The notes below the pieces were generated by a model. That model had not been told where the DNA came from. It searched no databases and worked only from the letters and a program-made list of their open reading frames with translations. From an uncultured Bacilli bacterium (GTDB lineage: Bacteria; Bacillota_I; Bacilli_A; RF39; UBA660), in assembly GCA_947632395.1 (NCBI GenBank), contig CANRPA010000008.1, forward strand, positions 1 to 32,410: a DNA stretch of 32,410 nt, written 5' to 3'. Numbering within the stretch: position 1 is the stretch's first letter; the number at the start of each line of letters is the position of its first letter. A program made the position numbers and the translations under genes. Positions 18,279 through 30,800 of the stretch are shown one piece after another.

Positions 18279-18292
18279 ATGGAGGGAATATT

Positions 18293-19342
18293 ATGGAAAC
18301 AGAAAAAATATGTAAAGAAATAATAGAAAAAATTGATAAAGTAGTTACTTTAAAAGAATTGAATGATCTAAAAGTAGAATACATGGGTAAAAAAGGAATT
18401 ATTACAGAACTTCAAAATAAGATAAAAGAAGTTAGTGATAAAAAAGCATATGGAATGATGATAAATACTATAAAAACTACTTTTAATGAAAATTATGAAA
18501 ATAAACTAGATAAATTAAATTTAGAGGAACTTAATAAAAAACTAGAAAACGAAAAAATAGATGTAACACTACCAAGTAAAAAAATTAGACCTGGATCAAA
18601 ACATCCAATGACAAGAACATTAGAAGAATTAGAAGATTTATTTGTGTCTATGGGATTTGATGTATATGATGGTCCAGAAATAGAATCAGATGAAAATTGT
18701 TTTCAAAAATTAAATTTACCTTTGGGACATCCTGCTAGAGATGCTCAAGATACTTTTTATCTAGAAAATGAATATGAAAAATATTTACTTAGAAGTCAAA
18801 CTTCAACTGGACAAGTAAGAGTAATGGAGGCAAATAAGGAAAAAGGACCTATAAGAGTAGTATGTCCAGGTAAAGTATACAGAAGAGATGATGATGCAAC
18901 ACATTCACATCAATTTATGCAAATGGAAGGTCTTGTTATAGATGAAAATGTATCTATGGCAGACTTAAAAGGTACTTTGGAAACATTTTGTAAAAAATTA
19001 TTAGGTGAAAAAACAAATGTAAGATTTAGACCAAGTTTCTTTCCATTTACTGAGCCTAGTGTAGAAGTTGATGCCACATGTTTTAAATGTGGTGGAAGCG
19101 GATGTTCACTTTGTAAAAATACTGGATGGATAGAAGTATTAGGTGCGGGTATGGTACATCCTAATGTACTTAAAATGAGTGGATATGATCCAGAAAAATA
19201 TCAAGGTTTTGCTTTTGGAACAGGACTTGATAGGTTTGCAATGTTTAAATATGGTATAACAGATATTAGAACAATTTATGGAAATGATATGAGATTTTTA
19301 AATCAATTTACAAGAGGAGATGAGACACATGAAATTAAGTAG
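18293..19342 (+). CDS. pheS: Phenylalanine-tRNA ligase alpha subunit
   Basis: 349 aa from ATG 18293, 4 nt after the strong SD GGAGGGAAT region. The track's extra 56 codons translate the T-box. An N-terminal coiled-coil tRNA-binding region is followed by a class II catalytic core: GSKHPMTRTLEELEDLF, motif 2 region RRDDDATHSHQFMQMEG, the Phe-type CFKCGGSGCSLCKNTGW segment, and motif 3 GTGLDRFAMFKYGITDIR. The enzyme is an (alpha-beta)2 tetramer that charges tRNA-Phe. The 3' end overlaps pheT by 14 nt. Confidence 0.96.
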   Translation: METEKICKEIIEKIDKVVTLKELNDLKVEYMGKKGIITELQNKIKEVSDKKAYGMMINTIKTTFNENYENKLDKLNLEELNKKLENEKIDVTLPSKKIRPGSKHPMTRTLEELEDLFVSMGFDVYDGPEIESDENCFQKLNLPLGHPARDAQDTFYLENEYEKYLLRSQTSTGQVRVMEANKEKGPIRVVCPGKVYRRDDDATHSHQFMQMEGLVIDENVSMADLKGTLETFCKKLLGEKTNVRFRPSFFPFTEPSVEVDATCFKCGGSGCSLCKNTGWIEVLGAGMVHPNVLKMSGYDPEKYQGFAFGTGLDRFAMFKYGITDIRTIYGNDMRFLNQFTRGDETHEIK

Positions 19343-21686
19343 AAATTTTTTAAACGATTATATAAATATAGATGTAGATTTTAAAACACTTGCAGAAGAT
19401 ATGACAAATGTAGGAAATGAATATGATTCATGTGAAAAATTAATACCTGCAACAAATCTTGTAATAGGAAAAGTTATAGAATGTAATAATCATCCTGATA
19501 GTGATCATCTTCATGTATGTAAAGTTGATATAGGAGATGAAGTACTTGATATAGTATGTGGCGCACCTAATGTTAGAAAAGATTTGAAGGTAATAGTTGC
19601 TAAAGTAGGTGCTAAATTACCAGGTGGTGAAATAAAAAAGAGCAACATTCGTGGATGTGAATCTAATGGAATGTTATGTGCAATGAGTGAACTTGGACTT
19701 GATTCAAAGTTTTTAAAAGAAGAGGATTATACTGGAATACATGAATTAGATGAAAGTGCTATAGTAGGTGAAGATCCAATTAAATTTTTAGGACTTGATG
19801 ATGATGTAATAGATTTTGAACTTACATCAAATAGAGGAGATTTACTTAGTGTACTAGGTATGGCCTATGAAATAGGTGCTATATATGGTAAAAAAGTAAA
19901 AGATGTAGATTTATCTTATAAAGAGAGTGAAAATATAGATTTTAAAGTAGAAATAGAAACTGAAAATTGTCCATTATTTTTAGCAAAACAAGTTAAAAAT
20001 ATAACTATAAAAGAAAGTCCAGATTTTATAAAAAATAGGCTTATTGCTAGTGGAATTAGACCAATAAACAATGTAGTAGATATATCAAATTATGTAATGC
20101 TTGAATTAGGACAACCACTTCATTTTTATGATAATGATAATCTTGGAAATAAAATAGTTGTAAGAATGGCTAAAGATGGTGAAAAACTAACTACACTAGA
20201 TAATCAAGAAAGAATATTATCTAGTGAAGATATAGTAATAACTGATGGAGAAAAGGCAGTAGGTCTTGCTGGAGTTATGGGAGGTTTATCAACTGAGATA
20301 GAAAATACTACTAAAAATATATTAATAGAATCAGCAATATTTGATAGTGTAAAAGTTAGAAAAACATCTAAAAAAATACTTAGAAGTGAAGCTTCAAATA
20401 GATTTGAAAAAGGAATTGATCCTAAAAGAACATATATGGCAATAGATAGATGTTGTAATTTACTTGAAAAATATGCAGATGCTACCATTATAAAAGGTAT
20501 GGTAGAAATAAATAATATAAATTTAGAAGATAAAGAAATAATAGTAACCTTAGATAAAATAAATAAGGTACTTGGTACAAACATAACAAAAGAAGAAGTA
20601 GTAGATATATTAAATAGATTAGATTTTAAAGTAGAAGAAAATAATAATACATTTAAAGTAATAGTACCTACAAGAAGATTAGATATTAAAATAAAAGAAG
20701 ACATAATTGAAGAAGTTGGAAGATATTATGGAATGGATAAAATAAATGGTACTAAACTTGTATTACCTTTAAAAGAGGGTAAATTCGATAAAACTAAAAG
20801 ATTGATAAAAAATAAAATGATATCTATGGGACTTAATGAAACTTTATCATATGCTTTAATTCCAGAAGATGAAGTAAATAAATATACATTAGATAATTTT
20901 AATCATATTAATTTAGATTATCCTATGAGTGAAGATAGAAAGACTTTAAGATATAGTTTACTTTATTCTCTTGAACAAATATATGAATATAATAAAGCAC
21001 GCTCATTAAAAGATATTTGTATATTTGAAATAGGTAAAGGCTTCTACAAAGAAAATAACGAATATAAAGAAGATAATAAACTTGCTTGTCTTATGACAGG
21101 TAAATATTATTTAGATATAAATAGTACTAATGTAGATTTTTATATAATAAAGGGAGTAGTAGAAGAATTACTTGATTATTTAGGATATAATGGAAGATAT
21201 AGTATAGATTATAAGGCAACACCAAAAGAACTTCATCCTGGAGTAAGTGCTAATATTATAGTACAAGGTGAAGATATTGGTTGTATAGGAATGCTTCATC
21301 CATCTATTACTAAAGATAAAGTATTTGTATTTGAAATAAATTTAGATAAATTACTTCAAAATAGAACATCAAATATTAAATTTAAAGAAATACCTAAGTA
21401 TTTAAGTATGGAAAAAGATGTAGCTTTTGTAGTAAATAAAAATATAAAAAATAAAGATATAATAGATGTAATAAAAAAAGCTGGTGGTAAATTACTTACT
21501 AATATAGAAGTATTTGATGTATATACTGGTGATAAAATAAATAGTGATGAAGTATCAATCGCATATAAATTAACATTTGTTGATAATAACAAAACTCTTA
21601 CAGAAGAAGAAGTAATGAATATATTTAATAAAGTAATATCAGATGTAGAAAGTAAGTTGGGTGCTAAAGTAAGAAATGGGGAATAA
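19329..21686 (+). CDS. pheT: Phenylalanine-tRNA ligase beta subunit
   Basis: 785 aa. ATG 19329 is preferred to the track's ATG 19320, which lies within the SD GAGGAGATG. Domains in order: an EMAP/OB-fold tRNA-binding domain (about 40-150; HPDSDHLHVCKVDIG, VCGAPNV), the B3/B4 editing domain (about 205-375), the B5 domain (about 400-470), a catalytic-like core, and the C-terminal FDX-ACB anticodon-binding domain (about 690-785, starting near FKEIPKYLSMEKDVAFVV). Cotranscribed and translationally coupled with pheS. The minus-strand ORFs at 20204-20704 and 21356-21592 are shadows. No strong terminator follows; the 3' region is a run of T-rich sequence with a weak AATAG/CTATT hairpin. Confidence 0.96.
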   Translation: MKLSRNFLNDYINIDVDFKTLAEDMTNVGNEYDSCEKLIPATNLVIGKVIECNNHPDSDHLHVCKVDIGDEVLDIVCGAPNVRKDLKVIVAKVGAKLPGGEIKKSNIRGCESNGMLCAMSELGLDSKFLKEEDYTGIHELDESAIVGEDPIKFLGLDDDVIDFELTSNRGDLLSVLGMAYEIGAIYGKKVKDVDLSYKESENIDFKVEIETENCPLFLAKQVKNITIKESPDFIKNRLIASGIRPINNVVDISNYVMLELGQPLHFYDNDNLGNKIVVRMAKDGEKLTTLDNQERILSSEDIVITDGEKAVGLAGVMGGLSTEIENTTKNILIESAIFDSVKVRKTSKKILRSEASNRFEKGIDPKRTYMAIDRCCNLLEKYADATIIKGMVEINNINLEDKEIIVTLDKINKVLGTNITKEEVVDILNRLDFKVEENNNTFKVIVPTRRLDIKIKEDIIEEVGRYYGMDKINGTKLVLPLKEGKFDKTKRLIKNKMISMGLNETLSYALIPEDEVNKYTLDNFNHINLDYPMSEDRKTLRYSLLYSLEQIYEYNKARSLKDICIFEIGKGFYKENNEYKEDNKLACLMTGKYYLDINSTNVDFYIIKGVVEELLDYLGYNGRYSIDYKATPKELHPGVSANIIVQGEDIGCIGMLHPSITKDKVFVFEINLDKLLQNRTSNIKFKEIPKYLSMEKDVAFVVNKNIKNKDIIDVIKKAGGKLLTNIEVFDVYTGDKINSDEVSIAYKLTFVDNNKTLTEEEVMNIFNKVISDVESKLGAKVRNGE

Positions 21687-21732
21687 TAGTTCTCTATTTT
21701 TTATTTTATTTTTTAATTTTTTATTGTAAAAA

Positions 21733-21761
21733 TTGATAAAGAATGATATCATTAATATAAA
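21733..21761 (+). promoter_or_regulatory. Sigma-A promoter of the giant prepilin-like gene, with a palindrome in the spacer
   Basis: TTGATA (21733-21738), a 17-nt spacer and TATAAA (21756-21761). The spacer contains the perfect 12-bp palindrome AATGATATCATT (21742-21753), a candidate repressor or activator site. Confidence 0.7.
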
Positions 21762-21782
21762 CGGATGTTTAGAAACAATATC

Positions 21783-21808
21783 TTATACTACAGCGAAAGG
21801 AAGTATAA
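21783..21808 (+). promoter_or_regulatory. Hairpin presenting the SD of the giant gene
   Basis: TTATACT (21783-21789) pairs with AGTATAA (21802-21808). The 12-nt loop ACAGCGAAAGGA carries the purine-rich SD, and the 3' arm runs up to the ATG at 21810. This could affect initiation, though an AU-rich 7-bp stem is weak. Confidence 0.4.
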
Positions 21809-21809
21809 A

Positions 21810-24800
21810 ATGAAACAAAATATTAAATTTAAAAAAGATAAAAATACATGTAATAATATAAAGGCATTTACCTTAATGGAATTACTAGCAGTAATAGTAA
21901 TATTAGCTATACTAGCTTTAATTGCAGTTCCAATTGTTACAGGATTAATAGAAAATTCTAGAAAAAGAGCAGCATATATAAGTGCTGAAGGTGTGTTAAG
22001 AACAGGTAAATTATATTATTCATATAATCAATTAAAATTTAATGAAGAAACAGGGTTAATAAAATTTGATTGTAAAGATAATAAGTGTATATCTAAAGAA
22101 TTAGATTATTATAATCCTCAAGAACTTGATATAGATGGTCAAGTAGGTGATGGATATATCATCGGAAGTAAGGATGGAAACTTTGCTTTTGAATTTTCTA
22201 TGTATGGATATTGTGCGTATAAACATTTTGGCGAAGATGAAATAAAAGTATCTAGCAAAGATTGCGATGAAATTGATGTTGTTGATGATGCAACAAGACC
22301 AGTAATAATTGAAGAGAAACGTTCTCCATTCACTTCAAGTAATCGTATTACAATAAGCTATAACATAATTGAGAATGAATCTAAATTAATAGATGTAACA
22401 TGTAGATATGGAGAAAAAGAATTTAATTTAGATAAAACTTCAAATGAAGTAACTGATAGTCAATGTACAATAAGAGATATAGAAAATGGTAAAACAATAT
22501 ATTATGAAGTATGTGCTACAGATGAAGGTAAAAACGTTACTAAACCATGTTTAACAGGAAAAGCAACGACAAATGTAATAAAAATACCAACAATCACACT
22601 TGTAAATGATCCAAGTACAATACAAAACCAATATTATAGACAACAAGTAGCGCAAGTAAGATATTCAACAGAAGGAGTAGAACACCCACAATTCTTCGTA
22701 TATACATCAAAAGATGGCTTTGTTAAAGAAAATGTACAAGTATGTGAAACAGTTGCAGATTCTTTAGGAAATACAGAACCAGGATTACCAGGAACATGTA
22801 GTGGCAGTACAACAACACTTGAAGGTGGAAAATGGTATAAAGTAAATGGTAATATAGATATAACTTATTCTGGTAATTATGATATTGGATATATGTATGC
22901 AGTATTATATGATGGAACAAGTTATGGAAAATCAGTATCAGCTGACTTAAATAAAACAGAAGATAAAGGTCCAGTATTAACATTTGTTGATACTACAAGT
23001 TCAACAAATTCAATAACTGTTGAATTTACAGGAAAAGATGATCAATCTGGATTAAATGACGATAGTTTTGTATGTACAATAGGTGGAAAGACAGGAAAAG
23101 TAACTAAAGTATCAGGAAATCAATTTGAAAGTACATATAGATGTACAGCAGTAGGATTTACAACAACAGCTGCACAAAATTATAGCATAACTATTAAAGA
23201 TAAAGTTGGAAATTTATCAAATAATTTAACAGGTAGTATGTCAACAAAACCAGTATTGGCTCCAGATATTGCATGGCAAGGATATAATCATGATTTAGCT
23301 GAAATAGAATCAATAAATGGGTATGTATATGAAGATAGAGCAACAGTAACATATAATGATACAAATATAACAAGTGGACAGGCAATACACTATATAAAAA
23401 CTACTGTTGCTACTAAAACAACAGCAAAAGTAACAGCAACAAATTGTGGAACAGAGGACTTACCATCATGTTCAGGAAATTCTTCATCTATATCTGAATT
23501 TGCAGCAGATACATGGTATAAGATAAATACAAATACAATAACAGTAAGATTTGAAGCAGAAGGAAGTGTAATAGCTTATACTTATGATGCAAGTAGTAAT
23601 AATAACTATAAATCAGGAACAACTAGAAAAATAGATAGAACAGAACCAGTATTAACATTAATAAATACATCAAGTACAACAAATTCAATTACAGTACAAT
23701 TTGCAGCTACAGATGCAGCAGTAGGATTTGATATGAGTGGATTTAGTTGTAAAATTGGATCAATTAAAGGAACAGTAAATAAAGTATCAGAAGGTAGATA
23801 TTTATGTGTTGCAGTAGGATTCACAACAACAAATGCACAAACATATGATATTACTTTAACAGATAGATTAGGTACAACATCAAAAACATTAACAGGAAAT
23901 ATGTCAGCTAAACCAGTAGTAGCTCCAGATATTGTATGGCAAGGATATAATCATAATTTAGCTGAAATAGAATCAATAAATGGATATGTATATGAAGATA
24001 GAGCAACAGTAACATATAATGATACAGATATAACAAGTGGACAGGCAGTACACTACATAAAAACTACTGTTGCTACTAAAACAACAGCAAATGTAACAGC
24101 AACTGCCTGTGGAACAGGTGAATTACCATCATCATGTTCAGGAGATCCTTCATCTATATCTGAATTTGCAGCAGATACATGGTATAAGATAAATACGAAT
24201 ACAATAACAGTAAGATTTGAAGCAGAAGGAAGTGTAATAGCTTATACTTACGATGCAAGTAGTAATAATAACTATAAATCAGGAACAACTAGAAAAATAG
24301 ACAGAACAGCACCAGTATTAACATTAATAAATACATCAAGTACAACAAATTCAATTACAGTACAATTCACAGCTACAGATGCAGCAGTAGGATTTGATAT
24401 GAGTGGATTTAGTTGTAAGATTGGAGCAATTAAAGGAATAGTAAGCAATGTATCAGGAAGCACATATAAATGTGTATCAACAGGCTTTACAACAACAGCT
24501 GCACAAACATATGACATAACTTTAACAGATAGATTAGGTACAACATCAAAAACATTAACAGGAAGTGAAACACCAAAAGCAGTAGCAGCTCCAGATATTG
24601 TATGGCAAGGATACAATAATAGCTTATCTGAAATAGAATCAATAAATGGATATGTATATGAAGATAGGGCAACAGTAACATACAATGATACAAATATAAC
24701 AAGTGGTCAGGCAGTACACTATATAAAAACTACTGTTGATACTACTACAACAGCAAATGTAACAGCAACTGCCTGTGGAACAGGGGACTTACCATCATGT

Positions 24801-27800
24801 GAAAATAACAAATCAGAAAGTACAACATCTCTTGTAGCTAATACATGGTATAAGATAAATGAGGGAAAATTAACAGTAAGATTTACTTCAGAAGGAAATA
24901 TAACAGCATACACTTACGATGCAAGTAGTAACAATAACTATAAATCAGGAACAACTAGAAAAATAGATAGAACAGCACCAGTATTAACATTATCAGGTAC
25001 ATCAAGTACAACAAATTCAATTACAGTACAATTCACAGCTACAGATGCAGCAGTAGGATTTGATTTAAGTGGATTTAGTTGTAAAATTGGATCAATTAAA
25101 GGAACAGTAAGTTTAGTATCAGGAAACACATATAAATGCGTATCAACAGGATTTACAACAACAGCTGCACAAACATATAACATAACTTTAACGGATAGAT
25201 TGGGTACAACATCAATTGCTTTAACATCAAGTGCATCAACAAAAGAAGTATCAAAACCAACAATTGATTGGCAAGGATATAATAATACTTTATCTGAAAT
25301 AGATTCAATAAATGGATATGTATATGAAGATAGGGCAACAGTAAAATATGATGATACAAATATAACAAGTGGTCAGGCAGAACATTATATAATGACAACA
25401 GTTGAAACAACAACAACTGCAACTGTATCAGCAATTAATTGTGGAACTGCTGGAACAGGAAACGAACCTCCTACTTCATGTACAGGTTCACCAGATAATA
25501 TAACAACTCTTAAAGCAAAAACGTGGTATAGAATAAATGCAAATACATTAACAGTAAAATTCACTGCAGAAGGAAGTGTAACAGCATATACTTACGATGC
25601 TAGTGATAATAAAGCATATGCAACAGGACCAACTAGAAAAATAGATAGAACAGCACCAGTATTAACATTATCAAGTACATCAAGTACAACAAATTCAATT
25701 ACAGTACAATTTACAGCAACAGATGCAGCAGTAGGATTTGATTTAAGTGGATTTAATTGTAAAATTGGATCAATTAAAGGAACAGTAAGTTTAGTATCAG
25801 GAAGTACATATCAATGTACAGCAGTAGGATTTACAACAACAACTGCACAAACATATGACATTACTTTAACTGATAGATTAGGAACAAAGGCAAGTCTAAA
25901 AACTGGAAATGCATCAACAAAAGAAGTATCAAAACCAACAATTAAATGGCAAGGATACAACAAGAGTGGAGCAGTAATAGTAGACGCAGATAAAAAAGAT
26001 TCAATAAATGGATATGTATATGAAGATAGAGCAACAGTAACATATGATGATACAAATATAACAAGTGGTCAAGCAGAACATTATATATTAACAACAAAGA
26101 AAACAACACTTACAGCAGGTGTGTCAGCAATTAAATGTGGAGCTGCTCAAGCGTTAAGTGAGCCTCCTACTTCATGTACAGGTGAAGCTAGCAATACAAC
26201 AGCGTTTGAAGCAAATACATGGTATAAGGTAAATGCAAATACAGTAACAGTAAAATTTGAAGCAGAAGGAAGTGTAACAGCATATACATACGATGCTAGT
26301 GATAATAGAGCATATGCAACAGGACCAACTAGAAAGATAGATAGAACAGTTCCAGTATTAACATTATCAAGTACATCAAGTACAACAAATTCAATTACAG
26401 TACAATTTATAGCAGCAGATGCAGCAGTAGGATTTGATATGAGTGGATTTAGTTGTACAATAGGTGGAAAGAAAGGAACAGTAAGTAATGTATCAGGTAG
26501 TACATATAATTGTATATCAACAGGATTTACAACAACAGCTGCACAAAATTATACGATAGGTTTAACAGATAGATTAGGAAATGTAGCTACTAACTTAACT
26601 GGAAATGCATCAACAAAAGAAGTATCAAAACCAACAATTAAATGGCAAGGATATAACAAGAGTGGTGCAGAGATAAAAGTAAACTCAAGCGATTCAATAA
26701 ATGGATACGTATATGAAGATAGAGCAACAGTAACATATATTGATACAAATATAACAAGTGGTCAAGCAGAACATTATATAATGACAACAGTTGAAACAAC
26801 AACAACTGCAACTGTATCAGCAATTAATTGTGGAACTGCTGGAACAGGAAACGAACCTCCTACTTCATGTACAGGTTCACCAGATAATATAACAACTCTT
26901 AAAGCAAAAACGTGGTATAGAATAAATGCAAATACATTAACAGTAAAATTCACTGCAGAAGGAAGTGTAACAGCATATACTTACGATGCTAGTGATAATA
27001 AAGCATATGCAACAGGACCAACTAGAAAAATAGATAGAACAATGCCTTCATTATCAGGTGCAAGTGCATCAAGTACAACAAATTCAATTGTGGTAAAATT
27101 TACAGCAACAGATGCAGCAGTAGGATTTGATTTAAGTGGATTTAGTTGTACAATAGGTGGAAAGAAAGGAACAGTAAGTCTAGTATCAGGAAGTATATAT
27201 CAATGTACTGTAATAGGATTCACAACAACAGCTGCACAAAGTTATACAATAGGTTTAACAGATAGATTAGGAAATGCAGCTACTAACTTAACAGGAAGTG
27301 TATCACCAAAAGCGGTATCAAAACCAAAAATAACATGGCAAGGATACAACAAGAGTGGTGCAGAGATAAAAGTAAACTCAAGCGATTCAATAAATGGATA
27401 CGTATATGAAGATAGAGCAACAGTAACATATATCGATACAGACATAACAAGTGGTCAAGCAGAACATTATATAAAGACAAATGTAAACACAGTTCCTACA
27501 GCAAGTGTATCAGCAGTTAAGTGTGGAACAGGTGAAGAACCTCCTACTTCATGTACAGGTTCAGCTGTTAATACAACAGCGTTTGAAGCAAATACATGGT
27601 ATAAGGTAAATGCAAGTACAGTAACAGTAAAATTTACTGCAGAAGGTAATATTAAAGCATATACTTACGATGCTAGTGATAATAAAAATTATGAATCAGG
27701 AACAACTAGAAAAATGGATCAAACAGGTCCAACTTTAGGAAGTGCAAGTGTATCAAGTACAACAAATTCAATTACAGTACAATTTACAGCAACAGATGCA

Positions 27801-30800
27801 GGTGCAGGTTTTGATTTAAGTGGATTTAAATGTACAATAGGTGGAAAGACAGGAACAGTAAGTAATGTCTCAGGTAGTACATATAAGTGTACAGCAACAG
27901 GATTTACAACAACAACTGCTCAAAATTATAGTATAGGTTTAACAGATAAATTAGGAAATGCATCTACTAACTTAACTGGAACTGGAACAGCAAAAGAAGT
28001 ATCAAAACCAACAATAACATGGAAAGGATATAACAAGAGTGGTGGTGAAGTAGCATCACAAAATGGATACGTATATGAAGATAGAGCAACAGTAACATAT
28101 ATTGATACAAATATAACGAGTGGTCAAGCAGAGCATTATATATTGACGGATGTAAGAACAGTTCCTACAGCAGGAGTACCAGCAGTTAATTGTGGAACAG
28201 GAGAAAAACCTCCTACTTCATGTACAGGTACACCAGTTAATACAACAGAGTTTTTAGCAAAAACATGGTATAAAGTAAATGCAAGTACAGTAACAGTAAG
28301 ATTTGAATCAGAAGGAAGTGTATCAGCTTATACTTATGATGCTAGTGATAATAAAGCATATGCAACAGGACCAACTAGAAAAATAGATATAACAGGTCCA
28401 ACTTTAGGAAGTGCAAGTGTATCAAGTACAACAAATTCAATTACAGTACAATTTACAGCAACAGATGCAGGTGCAGGATTTGATGCAAATAAATTTAGTT
28501 GTACAATAGGAGGAAAGACAGGCACAGTAAGTAATGTGTCAGGTAGTACATATAAGTGTACAGCAACAGGCTTTACAACAACAGCTGCTCAAAGTTATAC
28601 AATAGGTTTAACAGATAGATTAGGAAATGCAGCTACTAACTTAACTGGAACTGGAACAGCAAAATCAATAACACCTCCAAATATTTCATGGCAAGGTTAT
28701 AACAAGAGTGGTGGTACAGTAGCATCACAAAACGGATATGTATATGAAGATAGAGCAACAGTAACATATATTGATACAAATATAACGAGTGGTCAAGCAG
28801 AACATTATATAATGACAAATGTAAGAACAGTTCCTACAGCAAGTGTATCAGCAGTTAATTGTGGAGCAACTGTACCATGTACAGGTACAGCTACAAACAC
28901 AACAGTGTTTGAAGCAAATAAATGGTATAAGATAAATGCAAGTACAATAACAGTAAGATTTGATTCTGCCGGTGGAGATGTTCAAGCAAAAACATACGAT
29001 GCTAGTGGTAATAATGCTGGTAAGACAGGAACAAGTAGAAAAATAGATAAAACAGGCCCAGTATTAACATTATCAGGTACATCAAGTACAACAAATTCAA
29101 TTACAGTACAATTTACAGCAACAGATGCAGCAGCAGGATTTGATACAAATAAATTTAGTTGTACAATAGGAGGAAAGACAGGAACAGTAAGTTTAGTATC
29201 AGGTACTAAATATCAATGTATTGCTGTAGGTTTCCCAGCATCAACTGCTCAAAGTTATACAATAGGTTTAACAGATAAATTAGGCAATGCATCTAACAAC
29301 TTAACTGGTAGTGTTTCCACTAAAGGTATTGAACCTATAAAAATAACATGGCAAGGATACAACAAGAGTGGTGGTACAGTAGCAGCACAAAACGGGTATG
29401 TATATGAAGATAGAGCAACAGTAACATACAATGATACAAATATAACAAGTGGTCAAGCAGTACATTATATAAAGGTAGATGTAAGAACCGCACTTACAAC
29501 AGGAGTATCAGCAGTTAATTGTGGAACAGGTGACAAACCTCCTACTTCATGTACAGGTTCAGCTACAAATACAACCGCATTTGAAGCAAATGTATGGTAT
29601 AAAGTAAATGCAAGTACAGTAACAGCAAGATTTGCTTCTGCTGGTAATGTAACGGCATATACATATGATGCTAGTGGTAATAATGCTAGTGCGGCTGGAA
29701 CAAGTAGAAAGATAGATATAACAGCTCCAACTTTAGGAAGTGCAAGTGTATCAAGTACAACAAATTCAATTACAGTACAATTTACAGCAACAGATACAGG
29801 CGCAGGCTTTGATTTAAGTGGATTTAGTTGTACAATAGGAGGAAAGACAGGCACAGTAAGTAATGTCTCAGGTAGCACATATAAGTGTACAGCAACAGGC
29901 TTTACAACAACAACTGCTCAAACTTACAGTATTACATTAAAGGATAAACTTGGTACAGTATCAAGTACTTTGACAAATAGTGCGTCAACAAAAGAAGTAT
30001 CAAAACCAACAATAACATGGAAAGGATATAACAAGAGTGGTGGTGAAGTAGCATCACAAAATGGATACGTATATGATGATAGAGCAACAGTAACATATAT
30101 TGATACAAATATAACGAGTGGTCAAGCAGAACATTATATAAAGACAGATGTAAAAACAATTCCTACAGCGAGTGTATCAGCAGTTAACTGTGGAGCAACT
30201 AAACCATGTACAGGTAAAGCTGAAAACACAACAGTGTTTGAAGCAAATACATGGTACAAGATAAATGTAAGTACAATAACAGTAAAATTCAATACAAAAG
30301 GAAATATTGAAGCATATACATATGATGCAAGTAGTAATAATAATTATAACTCAGGAACAAGTAGACAAACAGATCAAATAGGCCCAGTATTAACATTGTC
30401 AAGTACATCAAGTACAACAAACTCAATTACAGTACAATTTACAGCAACAGATGCAGCATCAGGATTTGATGCAAATAAATTTAGTTGTACAATAGGAGGA
30501 AAGACAGGCACAGTAAGTAATGTCTCAGGTAGTACATATAAGTGTACAGCAACAGGCTTTACAACAACAGCTGCCCAAAGTTATACAATAGGTTTAACAG
30601 ATAAATTAGGCAATGCATCTAACAACTTAACTGGTAGTGCGGCTGCAAAAGATATTACTCCTCCAGCAATCGCATGGAAAGGATACAACAAGAGTGGAGC
30701 AGTAATAGAAACCTCAGATAAAAAAGATTCAATAAATGGATATGTATATTCAGATTGGGCAACAGTAACATACAATGATGCAAATATAACAAGTGGTCAA

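Noticed and set aside
21790-21801. ACAGCGAAAGGA as part of a c-di-GMP riboswitch controlling a pilin-like gene
   Set aside because: The leader from the promoter to the ATG is only about 45 nt and lacks the conserved GEMM core, so no riboswitch can be supported.
22139-30775. About twenty minus-strand ORFs of 60-137 aa over the repeat region
   Set aside because: They lie antisense to the open giant frame, recur with the repeat period, have no SD, and show the biased composition expected from the complement of Thr/Ser/Ala-rich codons.
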